A stretch of DNA of 64,000 bases from Prochlorococcus sp. AG-418-D13 (GCA_003214315.1 QCLU01000007.1:50110-114109); one strand, 5' to 3'; numbered from the stretch's first letter, positions 48,841 to 63,800 are shown. Translations and numbers: made by a program. The notes: generated by a model not told the origin, from the letters alone.

Positions 48841-51800
48841 ATGTCTTTTGGGGAGATTTCAAATTTATATGTAATTGGAAGACATTTGTTTTCCTCTTTT
48901 TTTACTGAGAACTTTAGAAATACTGACGTCTATAAAAATTATATTTTAAACCAGACTTTCAGTAGCGAAGCAAGATCAGGACTTATTGATTTATCTGGTT
49001 TCACACCTACATCAGAAACATATACCGTTACAGATTTAACTTTTAAACTTAGTCCTTTAAATACATCAGATATTGATGTTGAGCTTAAATACAGCGGCAA
49101 GATAACTTTTAAAAAAGATAGCTCCTCAGATACTCACTACAGTGGTTTCTCCACTGCTTATCTTGATGCAAATGAAAATGAAGTTTCGTCTCCCTTAACC
49201 GCTTCTATTCAAATAACTGACAGAAGAAATGGAGGGAATTCTGTTTTAACAGATTTATTTACTTTCAATCAGATAAGTATCTCTGGTACAGGATTCTTTA
49301 AAACAATAAATGATGTAATAAATATTGGACTAGGTTCTGATGATGTTGAATTAAGATACGATTCCTTAGATATTGACTATACAAGTACTTCTAATGAAGC
49401 GATAGGGATAGATTTTAATGCCCTTTCTACAGATAATTACACAGTTACTAAAACTATTAATGGGTCATTAGTAGGGACTAGTAATGTTGATGGCATTGAT
49501 GATGGTGATGCGTCGTTTTCAATTTCTGGCACTGCAGCAGAGGGAAACAGTTTAAGTATTTCTCAAGATGCAGTAGATCCTGATGGAACAGGAACATTAA
49601 GTTATAGCTGGCAAATATCTAGTGAAAATAGTACCTGGAGTGAAGTTGGAACATCTTCTACTTATTCGGTGACAAACAGTGATCAAGGTAAAAAGATAAG
49701 AGCAGTTGTTAGCTATACAGATAATGAAGGTTTTAGTGAACAAGTATCTACAAATACAAAGGATATTTTTAAAGGCAATTCGAATTTACATTTAATTGGA
49801 AGATCCCTGTTTTCGTCTTTTTTTACCGAGAATTTTAAAAATACTGATGTTTATAAAAATTATATTCTAAACCAGAATTTTAGTAGTGAAGCAAGATCAG
49901 GTCTTATTGATTTGTCTGGCTTCACCCCAACAACTGAAACATATACCGTTACAGATTTAACTTTCAAACTTAGTCCCCAAAATACATCAGATATTGACGT
50001 AGAGCTTAAATACAGCGGCAATATAACTTTTAAAAAAGACAGTTCCTCAGATACTCATTACAGTGGTTTTTCTACAGCTTATCTTGATGCAAATGAAAAT
50101 GAAATTTCATCTCCTTTAACTGCTTCTATCCAAATTACTGATAGAAGAAATGGAGGGGATTCTGTTCTAACAGATTTATTTACTTTTAATCAGATAAATA
50201 TATCTGGTACGGGATTCTTTAAAACATTAAATGATGTAATAAATATTGGACTAGGTTCTGATGATGTTGAATTAAGATACGATTCCTTAGATATTGACTA
50301 TACAAGTACTTCTAATGAAGCGATAGGGATAGATTTTAATGCACTTTCCACAGATAATTATACAGTCACTAAAACTATAAATGGGGCATTAGTAGAGACC
50401 AGTAATATTGATGGCATTGATGATGGGAATTCGTCGTTTTCAATTTCTGGCACTGCAGCAGAGGGAAATACATTAAGCATCTCTCAAGATGCAGCAGATC
50501 CTGATGGAACAGGAACTTTAAGTTATAGCTGGCAAGTTTCACAAGACTTAATAAATTGGGACCAGGTTGGAACATCATCAAGCTATTCAATCACAAAGAG
50601 TGATGAAAACAAATATATAAGAGCAGTTTTAAGCTATCTGGATAACGAAGGCTTCTCTGAAGAAGTCTCTACCGAAAATCAATTTATAAAAGTAAGCCTA
50701 ATTGGAGATGATGAAGATAACTTAATAACTGGTACAAGCGGCTCCGACATAATCAGTGGTTTAGGAGGAGACGACATCCTCATTGGAGGAGAGGGAAACG
50801 ATACTATTTCCGGTGGCTCCGGCACTAATACTATTTATGGAGGGGCAGGAGATGACACGATCACATCCAATGGAGAGGGAGATATCGTCGATGCTGGAGA
50901 TGGGAATAATACAATTATTATTGGTAGCGATGCTCATGGAGGAGAGTTCACCTCAGGTGATGGAAATGATAGTTATGTAATAGAAGAAGGTGCGACTGGA
51001 GGATTTACTATTACATCCGGAACAGGAAATGATGAATATATTATTAATAAATTCGATGGAAATGATAGATGGGATAGAGGTTATGTCCTCATTACGAGTG
51101 ATCCCGGCACTAATGGAAATAAAATCTTAGATCTCAAGGATGGTGCGTCTCTTGGACATCCCAACGTAGGGGGTACAATTTTTCAATCTGGTTCAGGCGA
51201 TGATGTCATAACTACTAGGATTAACAGTAGTACTATTGGTTCTTTCCGTACCAATGATGGCAACGATATTCTTAACTTGAGCGGTTACCGCGTCGATTCA
51301 AACGTTTATACAGGTAGAGGTAATGACACTATAAAACTCAATTATGACGGAGCTACTTATGACAATGGATGGGAAAGAATTTATGCAGGTGCAGGTGATG
51401 ACACTATTGAAGTTACGGGAGATAATACAGCCAGGCTATTTATCTACGGAGATGACGGTGACGATGTCATAGATATATCAGCAGGTAAATTACATTCTTA
51501 TGACGGAATGGATTTTCAGGTTCGTGGTGGTTCAGGTGATGACAGATTAATTGGTAATGACGATAATAATATCTTCGAGGGAGGAAGTGGAGATGATTCC
51601 ATCTATGGCGGTAATGGCAATAACACGCTCAAAGGGGATGAGGGTAACGACTCAATAGAAAGTGGTAGTGGTAATGATACTCTCTACGGTGGTAATAATG
51701 ACGATATCCTCAATGCCGGTGGTGGTAATGATGTTATTTATGGGGGACAAGATTTTGATACTGCCGTGTTCTCAGGTAGTTCGAATGATTACAGAGTAGC

Positions 51801-54800
51801 TCGTGCAACAGACCTTACTTTTGGTGATGCCTATTACATTCAAGATAAAAGAGATGGATCTCCTGATGGCTTAGATACTCTCTACGACACCGAACAGCTT
51901 AGATTTAGTGATGGGGATATTGAAATCGATACCTACTTCAGTGGCAAGGAAGGAGAGGGGGCAGGAGATGACATTTTACTCGGGACAGAGAACGATGACG
52001 TAATTGATGGTTATGGCGGAGATGATACCATTACCGGTTTAGGAGGAGACGACATCCTCATTGGAGGAGAGGGAAACGATACTATTTCCGGTGGCTCCGG
52101 CACTAATACTATTTATGGAGGGGCAGGAGATGACACGATCACATCCAATGGAGAGGGAGATATCGTCGATGCTGGAGATGGGAATAATACAATTATTATT
52201 GGTAGCGATGCTCATGGAGGAGAGTTCACCTCAGGTGATGGAAATGATAGTTATGTAATAGAAGAAGGTGCGACTGGAGGATTTACTATTACATCCGGAA
52301 CAGGAAATGATGAATATATTATTAATAAATTCGATGGAAATGATAGATGGGATAGAGGTTATGTCCTCATTACGAGTGATCCCGGCACTAATGGAAATAA
52401 AATCTTAGATCTCAAGGATGGTGCGTCTCTTGGACATCCCAACGTAGGGGGTACAATTTTTCAATCTGGTTCAGGCGATGATGTCATAACTACTAGGATT
52501 AACAGTAGTACTATTGGTTCTTTCCGTACCAATGATGGCAACGATATTCTTAACTTGAGCGGTTACCGCGTCGATTCAAACGTTTATACAGGTAGAGGTA
52601 ATGACACTATAAAACTCAATTATGACGGAGCTACTTATGACAATGGATGGGAAAGAATTTATGCAGGTGCAGGTGATGACACTATTGAAGTTACGGGAGA
52701 TAATACAGCCAGGCTATTTATCTACGGAGATGACGGTGACGATGTCATAGATATATCAGCAGGTAAATTACATTCTTATGACGGAATGGATTTTCAGGTT
52801 CGTGGTGGTTCAGGTGATGACAGATTAATTGGTAATGACGATAATAATATCTTCGAGGGAGGAAGTGGAGATGATTCCATCTATGGCGGTAATGGCAATA
52901 ACACGCTCAAAGGGGATGAGGGTAACGACTCAATAGAAAGTGGTAGTGGTAATGATACTCTCTACGGTGGTAATAATGACGATATCCTCAATGCCGGTGG
53001 TGGTAATGATGTTATTTATGGAGGAACAGGAATTGATACTGCAATTTTTTCTGGCAATCAAAATTCATATACAATTTCATCTGCTATTGAGAATTTATAT
53101 GAAGTAATTTACATTAGTGGTGCTGATGGAATAGATAAGCTAAGAGGGGTAGAGATTCTACGTTTTGATGATGAAGATTTAGACCTTACTTCAGGCGGGA
53201 AAAATATTAGAGATACAGGTCAAGCAAAAATTTTAAATATCACTGGTAAAAATAAAGTTGGTTCAATTATTTCTGCTGGTGAATTAATTGATGATCCCGA
53301 TGGGGTTAATGAAGAACCTAATATTGTTTATCAATGGCAAAGAAGTACATCTGGAAATAGTTGGCTAAATATAAACAATGCCAATAGTAGTAGCTATTCA
53401 TTAACTGATAGTGATTCAGAAAAAAATATAAGAGTCAAAGTAAGTTACACTGATGGATCTAATGTTAGAAGCAGCATATATTCAGAATCTCTAAAAATCC
53501 TTAAAGAAAGTAGTTTATTAAATGGAACTTTTAATGATGTCGCGACAAATAACTCAATTTCAAATCTTGAAAAGAGTCAAGGGGTAACATTATCAGGGGA
53601 AGATTTTGGTAACGATGTAACAATTTTAATTAATGATACTCCAAGAAAAGCTACCCAAAATGATGGGCAATGGAGCTATGTTTTAAAAGAATCTGACTGG
53701 GAACAGTTAACTCCTAAAACAAATAGGTTCAGCATCCTTTTTTCTAACCAAGAGGGAGAAATATTTGTACTTTCAAAATCTATATTTGTTGAATCTGATA
53801 TTAATTTCAATAATATTTCGAAATCAATTGATAGATCTCAGCCAAAGGGATTATCAATCGCTGCACAGAGTTTCCTAGATGATGAGGGCAGATTACTTGA
53901 CTATGATCAGGATGGAGAAGCAGATGTTTATCAGCCAGATGTCGCAATTCTTCCATGGACAACTGCAGAACAATTTAATTTAGGATCTGAGGCTGATCAG
54001 ACTAATGTTGTAGCCATAAATGTTCAGTCAACTTATTCATTAAAAGGAATAGAAGTTTTTGATGCTGATAATTCTCAGTATTCAATACCACTATCAGATG
54101 GAACAACCTATACGGTTTCCGTTGATTCGCAATATCAGACAACCTATGATCCAGTCGCCTTTAACATCTCTGGATTAGAACCTGGTAGCACAATCACTGC
54201 AGATATCTATCTGCCTTCTTCTTTCAATAGTGCAAATTCATATCTGAGATATAACTATCTTTATAACGAATTCAGGCCATATTTAGATACTGATGGCAAT
54301 CCTTTATTCAGCTTTGATACCAGTGATCCTAATAATAAGAAAGTAACTTTAACTCTTACTGACGGAGATGCTCAGTGGGATGGTGATGGTATTAGAAATG
54401 GAATAATCGTTGATCCTGGGATGCCAGTCACTCTTTCCACTGATTCTGGCGAAGCTTCTTTCTCTATTTCTGGTAATACAGTAGGTGGAAATACATTAAG
54501 CATCTCTCAAGATGTGGTAGATCCAGATGGAACTGGGACTTTAAGTTATAGCTGGCAAATATCAAGTGATAATAATTCGTGGAGTGAAGTTGGAACATCT
54601 GCAACTTATGCAATAGCAGATAGTGATCAAGGTAAAAAGATTAGAGCAGTTATCAGCTATACGGATAACGAAGGTAATAGTGAACAAATAACAACGGTTT
54701 CAAGAGATATATTTTTTGCAGTTGCAGATAACACAACAGAAGGAATAACAGCCTCAGGTGGGAGCGGAAATGATCTATTAATTGGTTCTCGTAATAATGA

Positions 54801-57800
54801 CACCTTATCAGGAAGTAGCGGAGATGACGAAATCCAAGGTGGAGATGGTGATGACACGATAGAAGGAGATGACGGCGACGATACTCTTTATGGTGGTGCG
54901 TGTAATGACACTATTGATGGAGGAGCAGAAAATGATGTTATCTATGGTGGAGATGGTGATGATGTTCTTAAGGATAATAACGGCACAATTTATGGTGGAG
55001 CTGGTAATGACACTATTAGCACAGCCTCAACTGAGTATTCAGCGAAGCATAAAACAGGTGGTAGAAATGGAGGATTAAAAGTATATGGTGGAGATGGAGA
55101 TGATCTTATTCATGGGCCATCATTTGCTTTTGTTGATGCAGGTAGTGGAGACGATATCGTCCAACTTGGCTTAGGAAACGGATATAGATTAACTAGTTTT
55201 GGCCTTGAGGGCGGGGATGGATATGACCTTTTATATCATAGCTCTTATGGAAATGGCACACCAAATAGCTCTGCTGGAGAGTTTTGGGATAATCGCAGTT
55301 TTGATTGGACACTAGTTAATGGATTTGAAGAAATAAGATCTGGTGGAGATCCATGGAATGAAACGTTTACAGATAATGTTGGTCAGGCTGGAACCACGTT
55401 AAAAATTACAAATGGGTATGGAACTTATGACTTTAGTGCAGAAACTGATGCCAATATTAATTTTGAGGGAAGAACTGGTGAATGGTATTCTCAGGTAATT
55501 TTTACCGGGGGATCATTAGCTGACACCGTTAAAAGTTATGGGTCAAATGACACGTTAGATGGTGGAGCTGGTAATGACACACTTAATGCAGGAGCAGGAG
55601 ATGACACTGTTACCGGTGGAGCAGGTGATGACACCATTGACGGTGGAGAAGGAACTGATATCGCAATCTTCTCTGGAAATCAAGCTGATTATTCTATTAA
55701 TTCAACAGCTTATGCTCAGTATCAAATCATAGATAATCGCGGTATCGATGGGACTGATACTGTTAAAAATGTCATAACACTAAGATTCGCCGATGGCGAT
55801 TTAGATATAACACCCTCTGGTCTCGATTTATCTGGAACAACTGCTGCCGATGTTTTAACTGGTAATACTGGAGATGATTTAATAAAAGGTTTGGGAGGTA
55901 ATGACACCTTATCAGGAAGTAGCGGAGATGACGAAATCCAAGGTGGAGATGGTGATGACACGATAGAAGGAGATGACGGCGACGATACTCTTTATGGTGG
56001 TGCGGGTAATGACACTATTGATGGAGGAGCAGAAAATGATGTTATCTATGGTGGAGATGGTGATGATGTTCTTAAGGATAATAACGGCACAATTTATGGT
56101 GGAGCTGGTAATGACACTATTAGCACAGCCTCAACTGAGTATTCAGCGAAGCATAAAACAGGTGGTAGAAATGGAGGATTAAAAGTATATGGTGGAGATG
56201 GAGATGATCTTATTCATGGGCCATCATTTGCTTTTGTTGATGCAGGTAGTGGAGACGATATCGTCCAACTTGGCTTAGGAAACGGATATAGATTAACTAG
56301 TTTTGGCCTTGAGGGCGGGGATGGATATGACCTTTTATATCATAGCTCTTATGGAAATGGCACACCAAATAGCTCTGCTGGAGAGTTTTGGGATAATCGC
56401 AGTTTTGATTGGACACTAGTTAATGGATTTGAAGAAATAAGATCTGGTGGAGATCCATGGAATGAAACGTTTACAGATAATGTTGGTCAGGCTGGAACCA
56501 CGTTAAAAATTACAAATGGGTATGGAACTTATGACTTTAGTGCAGAAACTGATGCCAATATTAATTTTGAGGGAAGAACTGGTGAATGGTATTCTCAGGT
56601 AATTTTTACCGGGGGATCATTAGCTGACACCGTTAAAAGTTATGGGTCAAATGACACGTTAGATGGTGGAGCTGGTAATGACACACTTAATGCAGGAGCA
56701 GGAGATGACACTGTTACCGGTGGAGCAGGTGATGACACCATTGACGGTGGAGAAGGAACTGATATCGCAATCTTCTCTGGAAATCAAGCTGATTATTCCA
56801 TCTCTACATCTGTCTCTGGTTTATATGAGACGATCACAATTTCTGGAACAGAAGGTAATGACACACTTACCAATATAGAAACCTTACGTTTTGACGACGG
56901 TGATGTAGATGTAAGACCTGCAGGCAGAACAATCAAAGATAGTGGTCAGGGTATATTTGCTCCAATTTCTGGCGATCCAATTGTTGGTGGGACAATTACT
57001 GCTGGTGCTATCACAGATGATCCAGATGGAACTAATAATAATCCCAATATTTTCTATCAATGGCAGGAAGCATCCTACTCATCTAATACCTGGACTGATA
57101 TCAGTGGCGCAACATCCAGTACTTATTCTCCTCATGCAGGAGATAGCAATAAGACATTAAGAGTTAAAGCTACATATTCAGATGGAACTGGTATTAGAAG
57201 TTCTCTATATTCAGATCCTCTCAATATATATAGTCAACCTTTACCTAATGTTTCCTTTAATCAGGTTGCCGGTGATAACACTATTAATAATGCAGAAAAA
57301 GTTTCTGGAGTTACTCTTTCTGGTCAAACAGAACTTGATGATGGTAGAGAAGTTACGATCTCATTTGGTGGTGCAACAAGAAAAGCAACTTCTTCTAATG
57401 GAACCTGGAGTTATACCCTTACAGATGCCGACTGGAAGAATTTAGTAAATGGCACCAATATCTTTACGGCGACCTTCTCTAAAGAAGGTGAGCAGATATT
57501 AGAGAAATCTCAGTCAGTAAATATTGCATCAGATATTACTCTCACTCAAAGTTCTCAATCTATTGATAGAACTCAGTCAAAAGGATTATCAATCGCAGCA
57601 CAGAGTTTCCTGGATGATGAGGGTAAATTACTTGACTATGACCAGGACGGAGAAGCAGATGTTTACCAACCGGATATTGCGATTCTTCCTTGGACAACTG
57701 CAGAACAATTTAATTTAGGATCTGAGGCTGAACAGACTAATGTCGCAGCTATCAAAGTTCAGTCAACTTATTCATTAAAAGGAATAGAAGTTTTTGACGC

Positions 57801-60800
57801 TAATAATTCGCAGTATTCAATACCACTGTCAGATGGAACAAGTTATACGGTTTCTGTCGATTCTCAATATCAGACGACATATGATCCAGTCGCTTTTAAT
57901 ATCTCAGGATTAGAACCCGGCGGCACAATCACTGCAGATATCTACCTGCCATCTTCCTTCGACAGTGCAAATTCATATCTCAGATATAACTATCTCTATA
58001 ACGACTTCAGGCCATATGTAGATACTGATGGCAATCCTTTATTTAGCTTTGATGTAAGTGATCCCAATAATAAGAAAGTAACTTTAACTCTTACTGACGG
58101 TGATGCTCAGTGGGATGGTGATGGAACCAAAAACGGAAGGATTGTTGATCCAGGGATGCCGGTTAATGATACTAATCCTGAGAACGGAACTAAAAATTCT
58201 AATATCGTTGGTTATATAAATGGCATTGAATATACAGGTGCTTATCATGTGATGCCCAATGGGACAATGATGACTGGTGCAAGTCATGGTGCAGGAACGG
58301 ATCAAATAATATATTCAACTGTAGAAGAAAGTATGACAGAAACTGACTCAGGCGCAGGATCTGGATCAGGCTCAGGATCTGGTTCAGGATCTGGTTCAGA
58401 CACAGGTTCCGGATCAGGTTCAGGGGATGATCCGTTTAAAAATTTCTGGGAAATGGATTATGAGCAAGAAGAAGTCCCTGATATTAGCGAATTAGTACAG
58501 GTTAGAGAAGGCGAGACCGGAGATGTTATTTATGCCAATAATGTTGATGATCCATATGAGAAGAAGAATTATATTTTAAAGGATAATGATACATCAAATG
58601 ATCTGATTTTAATTACAGAATCATGGGGAGGAGCTGCATATCTAAATAATTCATGGATGGGTGGAAATAGCGAGGTTTTTGCAGTAGAGGAACTTGAATC
58701 TGGTAATTTTATAATTGCCATAAAGGAAATCAATAATGATGAAGGTAGTATTGGCCAGGAAATAACATGGCAAACAATTGAAACTAACTCTTCAGGGGTT
58801 CTAGATTGGAATACATCAACTAATACTCAAAGAATTGGTGGAACAGAAATTTTATTTAATGAAGATCTGAATAATGATGGATCAATAGGTTTTGATACAA
58901 GTAATTTAACTTTAAAAACTTCTGATGATGTAGGGGAAAAAATTGCACTAGATAATTTTGGTTCAGTCTATATAGTAACTTCTGATAATAACTACATCCC
59001 AGTGCTAGTGGAGTGGAGTGGAAGCTTAATAATCTTAGATGAAGAGATGACCTACAATAATGGAGATAAATTCAAAAGGGAATTACTTTATGCAGGTTTA
59101 GATAATAAAGGGACTGAAGATGATACTTCCGATGACAGATATTCTTTGGCTGTTAAGGAGACACATACTAATTCATGGGGAGGACAGTCGCATACAAATG
59201 AGCAATGGGTAATTTATGAAGTTAAAACAGATGGTTCATTTGATTGGTCAGGGACATATGGAGTGGAAATCTCTGATTATGAAACTATCTTTGATCAGGA
59301 TATTGATGGTGACGGTTCTACAGGTGTTGACTTAACAAATCTTGAAAAGATTGATACAGATACTACCGGCGTTGAATTAAAAAGAGGTTCTGGTTCTCTA
59401 TATATAGTTGACGGGGATACGACATTAAAAATAAAAGACGATTATGGTAATCCTGGACTAGAAAATTCAGGATCTTGGGAAGGTGGTAGCTTTAGTGCTG
59501 TTGGATATGCAGCAGAAAAGAAAGAGGACGGAAATTATGTATTAGTTATTAAATTTACAGAGTCATTTAATGATGACTTTTTTGCTGATGATACTAATAA
59601 CAACACTGGAGAAACAGAGGAAAGGCAGGCTATGTCTGCATACGAGATTCATACAATAAACTCCTCTGGAATTCTTGATTGGCAATATGCAACCTTTACA
59701 ACTTCTATAAGTAGTTATGAACCAATACTTGGACAAGATATCGATGGGGATGGTTCTATAGGCGTCGACTTAGATACTCTTGAAAATATAACTACCGACC
59801 AAATTAATGAAACCTTAAAGGTTAACTCTTCTGGTGGTTTATATATTTCTGATGGCGATAGTTTAATAAGTATTACTGATACGGCAGGTGGAAGTCCATC
59901 TTTGCAGACAAGTTTTGGAAGTCCAGGTGATGATTTTTATTATACTATGACACCAATGGCAGTAGTCAAAATTGATGATTACTACAGGGTTGTTATTAAA
60001 CATACAGATACTTTTAATTTTGACGGAGAAGTCGATACAAATATCGACTGGGAAATATATAAAATTTCATCTTCAGGGGTTATTGATTGGTCTGGCCATA
60101 TTTGGACAGAATCAATCACCACTTGGGAAGATGAATTTAATTTAGATCTTAATGGAGATGGTGATAAATCTGGTCAGATTGAATTAACTCCTAGAACTAC
60201 TGATACAACAGGAGCAACTCTCGCAAGTGAAGGCGCGAATGGTGCACTATACATTATTGATGGTGATACTCAAATTGCGATTAATGATAGTTGGTTGGAA
60301 TCCTCCTCAAACTGGGGAGATGGTAGTCACTCTTCAACGGCTATAGCAGTTTCTGATAAAAACAATAACGGAACTGCTGATAATACTGCTGATGATTATT
60401 ATCAGGTGGCTGTAAAAATGTTAAATACCTGGACAGATTTTAATACTGGCCAGAAAAATACAAATGAAGATTGGCAGATATATTCTATTTATGCATCTGG
60501 CAGTGATCAGGGAAATAATAACTGGGATAAAACTGTCTGGACGCAATCTATCCAGAGTTATGAAGAAACTTTTGGCCAGGATCTTGATGGTGACGGAGTA
60601 GAGGGATTAAATTTAAGTAATTTAACTACAGCTACTGGAGATACAACAGGTTGGGTTCTGAAAAAAGATAGCAAAAAATCTCTTTATATCGCTGACAATA
60701 ATGGGGACAATATTAAAACTATAAAAGATGAATATGGCGGTACTCCAAACTTTGATTACAGTTCCAGCTGGGGATCTGGTTCTAGAAGTTCTGAAGCAAT

Positions 60801-63800
60801 TGCAGCAGAGATTAATTCAGATAACACATTTTCAATTGCAATTAAACATACAAATATCTTTGGCGAGGATTCCGATATCGATTGGGAAATATTAAACGTA
60901 AGTAATACAGGAGTAATTAGTTGGGATAAGAGCGTATGGACTCAATCCATCCAAAGCTACGAAGCTAGTTTTGGGCAGGATCTTGATGGTGACAGTTCAA
61001 TAGGATTGAACTTAACTAATTTAACTTCTGTAGATACAGATACCCATAGTGATGTTTTAAAGAAAAATTCCCACGGTGATTTTTATATTGTCACGGAAGC
61101 AGGAGAATACATCGCTATAACTGAATCATGGGGAGGTGCCGCAAGATTTGACTTCTCAGATCAATGGTCTGGCGGATCTCATACCAGCAAGGCTGTTGCA
61201 GTAGAAGATGTTACCTATACAAATATTTCTGGAGAATCTGTTGACGGTTATGTAATTGCGATTAAAAATTCTGGAACTTATGGATCTGATGAGTTTACAG
61301 ACTGGGAGCTTAGGTATACAGATGATAAGGGTGTTATTGACTGGAATAACAGTATCTGGACTCAATCGATAAAGAGTAAAGAATCTCTATTTGGCACAAA
61401 TGCTGAGCAGGCAGATCTTGATGGAGATGGTGCTTTTGGTCTTGATTCAAGTGCGTTGGATTCAGTCAGTACTGATACTACAGGCGATCTTCTTAAAAAA
61501 GATGATGCAAATGCGCTTTATATCATTAATGATAAAGGAACATCTGATTCATCAGATGATGAGACCATCGCTCTAGTAGATCAATGGGGTGGTACACCAA
61601 CATTTGACTGGAGCGATTCAGGGGGATCTGGTGATTACGCATATTCTCATTCATCATCAGCTTATGCTGTTGAATCATATGACGACAATGGCATTGAGAA
61701 ATTCTTACTTGCCATAAAAATATCTGATACATTTGGTGGTCAGACAGAAACCTTCTGGGAAACTTTTGTTATTAAAGAGTCTTCTTCTGGAGCTGGAGAC
61801 TGGGCTTTAGATTGGAGTAGCGGAACCTGGTCAAAAAATATTGGAAAAAAAGAATCCGTATTTGGCCAGGATATTGATGGGGGAGGAATTTATGATGCGG
61901 CTAGTATCACTACAACAGCAGTAAGCACAGATACAAGTACAACAGATAATACTGCGGTAACTCTGACTAAGGATTCTCAGGGCGGACTTTATATAACAAA
62001 GGGATCTACAAATATATTGATAGTTGATTCTGATGATGCTGCGGTCGCCTTTGACTGGGTTGATAGTTGGGCGGGAGAGACCAGAACCTCTACAGCCTAT
62101 GCAGCAGAAGGTATTGATAGTGATTCTGATAACACAATTGATAAATACAAACTTGTTGTAAAGCATGAATTAAAAAATAATTCCTCTAATTCAACTTCCA
62201 ACCAGTGGCAGGCTATTGATATTTCTACTGCAGGGGTTGTTGATTGGAGTTCTGAGAAATTTGGTGATGCAAAAATCTTTGAAGCAGATATTAATCAAGA
62301 TTTAGATGGAGATGGAAAAATATGGTCTGCCGCCAGTGAAACTCTTTCCTCAATTTCATCAGATACAAAAGGCGCTTTAGCTTATCTAGATTCTTCTAAT
62401 AATTTATATATTGCATCCGGTAGTGGTCAAACAAAACAGGCTGTTTTTGATTCCTCTGGTGGATTAATTTCTTTCAATGAAAATTATTCAAGTGGAGATT
62501 ATTCAGATGTAAAAGAAGTAATAGCAGTAGAATCAGCGACTATTTCTAGTACAGATTTTTATAGGGTTCTTATAAAAAATACCACTACTTTTGGTTCTGA
62601 TACTTCCATAAACTATGAAACTGTAAATGTAAATCAGTCAACTATGATTGTTGATTGGGGTACATTTTCTTTTTACGATGATCCCAAGAAATTAGAAGCT
62701 GCCTTTTTACTTGATATAAATGGCGATGGGACAATAACAACAATAAGTTCAAGTAGTACATCTGCAATTGCAACTGACACTACTGGCGCCCAATTAAGAC
62801 AGACAAGTGATGGAAGTCTTTTTATCAAAGATGGCGATTCTACATTTCAAATAAAGTCTCCTGATGGTGGATATGTAGATTTAAACTTTGAAGAAACATT
62901 CAGTGGAGGTTCCTTTAAATCAGAGGCGATTGCTGTACAAAAAGTAGGCAGTGATTATAAATTAGTCGTAAAAGAAACTTCTACATTCGGATCTGATTCT
63001 GATATTTCTTATTTAGTTTATAAATTAACCTCTACTGGTTTGATTGACTGGGGAGATGTTACCTACAGAACAGCAGCAGAACTAAATGAATCAGAGTTTG
63101 GTCAGGATATTACTGGTGATGGAAATATAAGTAATGGTTCTACCTCTGAGGCTTCTGACACATTTGCCGATGCTGTAACCACATCAAATACTGATGCACA
63201 AGTAGTAGAAAAATTCTCTAATACGGCCCAGTCAGATATTTATTCAATATCTAACTCTGATTCATCTTCATCTGATTCCAAGATTGAGATGTTCGTAAAG
63301 GGAGTGGATGGGAGTGCAAAAGCAGAATACACCATGGATGTGTCTATTGTTCAGGATGCAAATGCTGCAGTACTCGGAAAAATTGCAGCTGATACAGGTA
63401 CATCATCGACATCTATAAAGGCTCTTACTGGAGTGATGGATTTCAATGTTACTATCCCAGATAGTAATAATTATGGAAAGATTGTATCTCTTTCTTGGGT
63501 GTTACCAGAGGATACTGTTGATCCTGTTTACTATAAAAAAGATACAGCTACTGGAGAATATTTTAATTTTGAATTTAATGAAACTAGTGGAGAGGGAGCA
63601 AAATGGGATGATTCTACAAAAACATTAACAGTCTATGTCCGGGATAATGGTAAAAATGATTCTGATACGACTTTAGGGAAAGTTAGAGATCCTGGGTCAA
63701 TTGGTTCTTCTTCTGATTCAACAGCTCCAGATGCCCCAACATCCTTATCAACATCTTCTGCTGCTAATGACACCACTCCTACAATCTCTGGAACTGCAGA

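Noticed and set aside
50758..53021. Could the repeated sequence be a CRISPR array or transposon copies?
   Set aside because: The repeats are long, in frame, without spacers or terminal inverted repeats, and encode RTX nonapeptides within one continuous frame.
54657..61365. Reverse-strand and out-of-frame open stretches across the giant gene
   Set aside because: They are by-products of the Gly/Asp/Ser-rich repeat codons, recur at the same place in each duplicate and have low-complexity translations with no family features.
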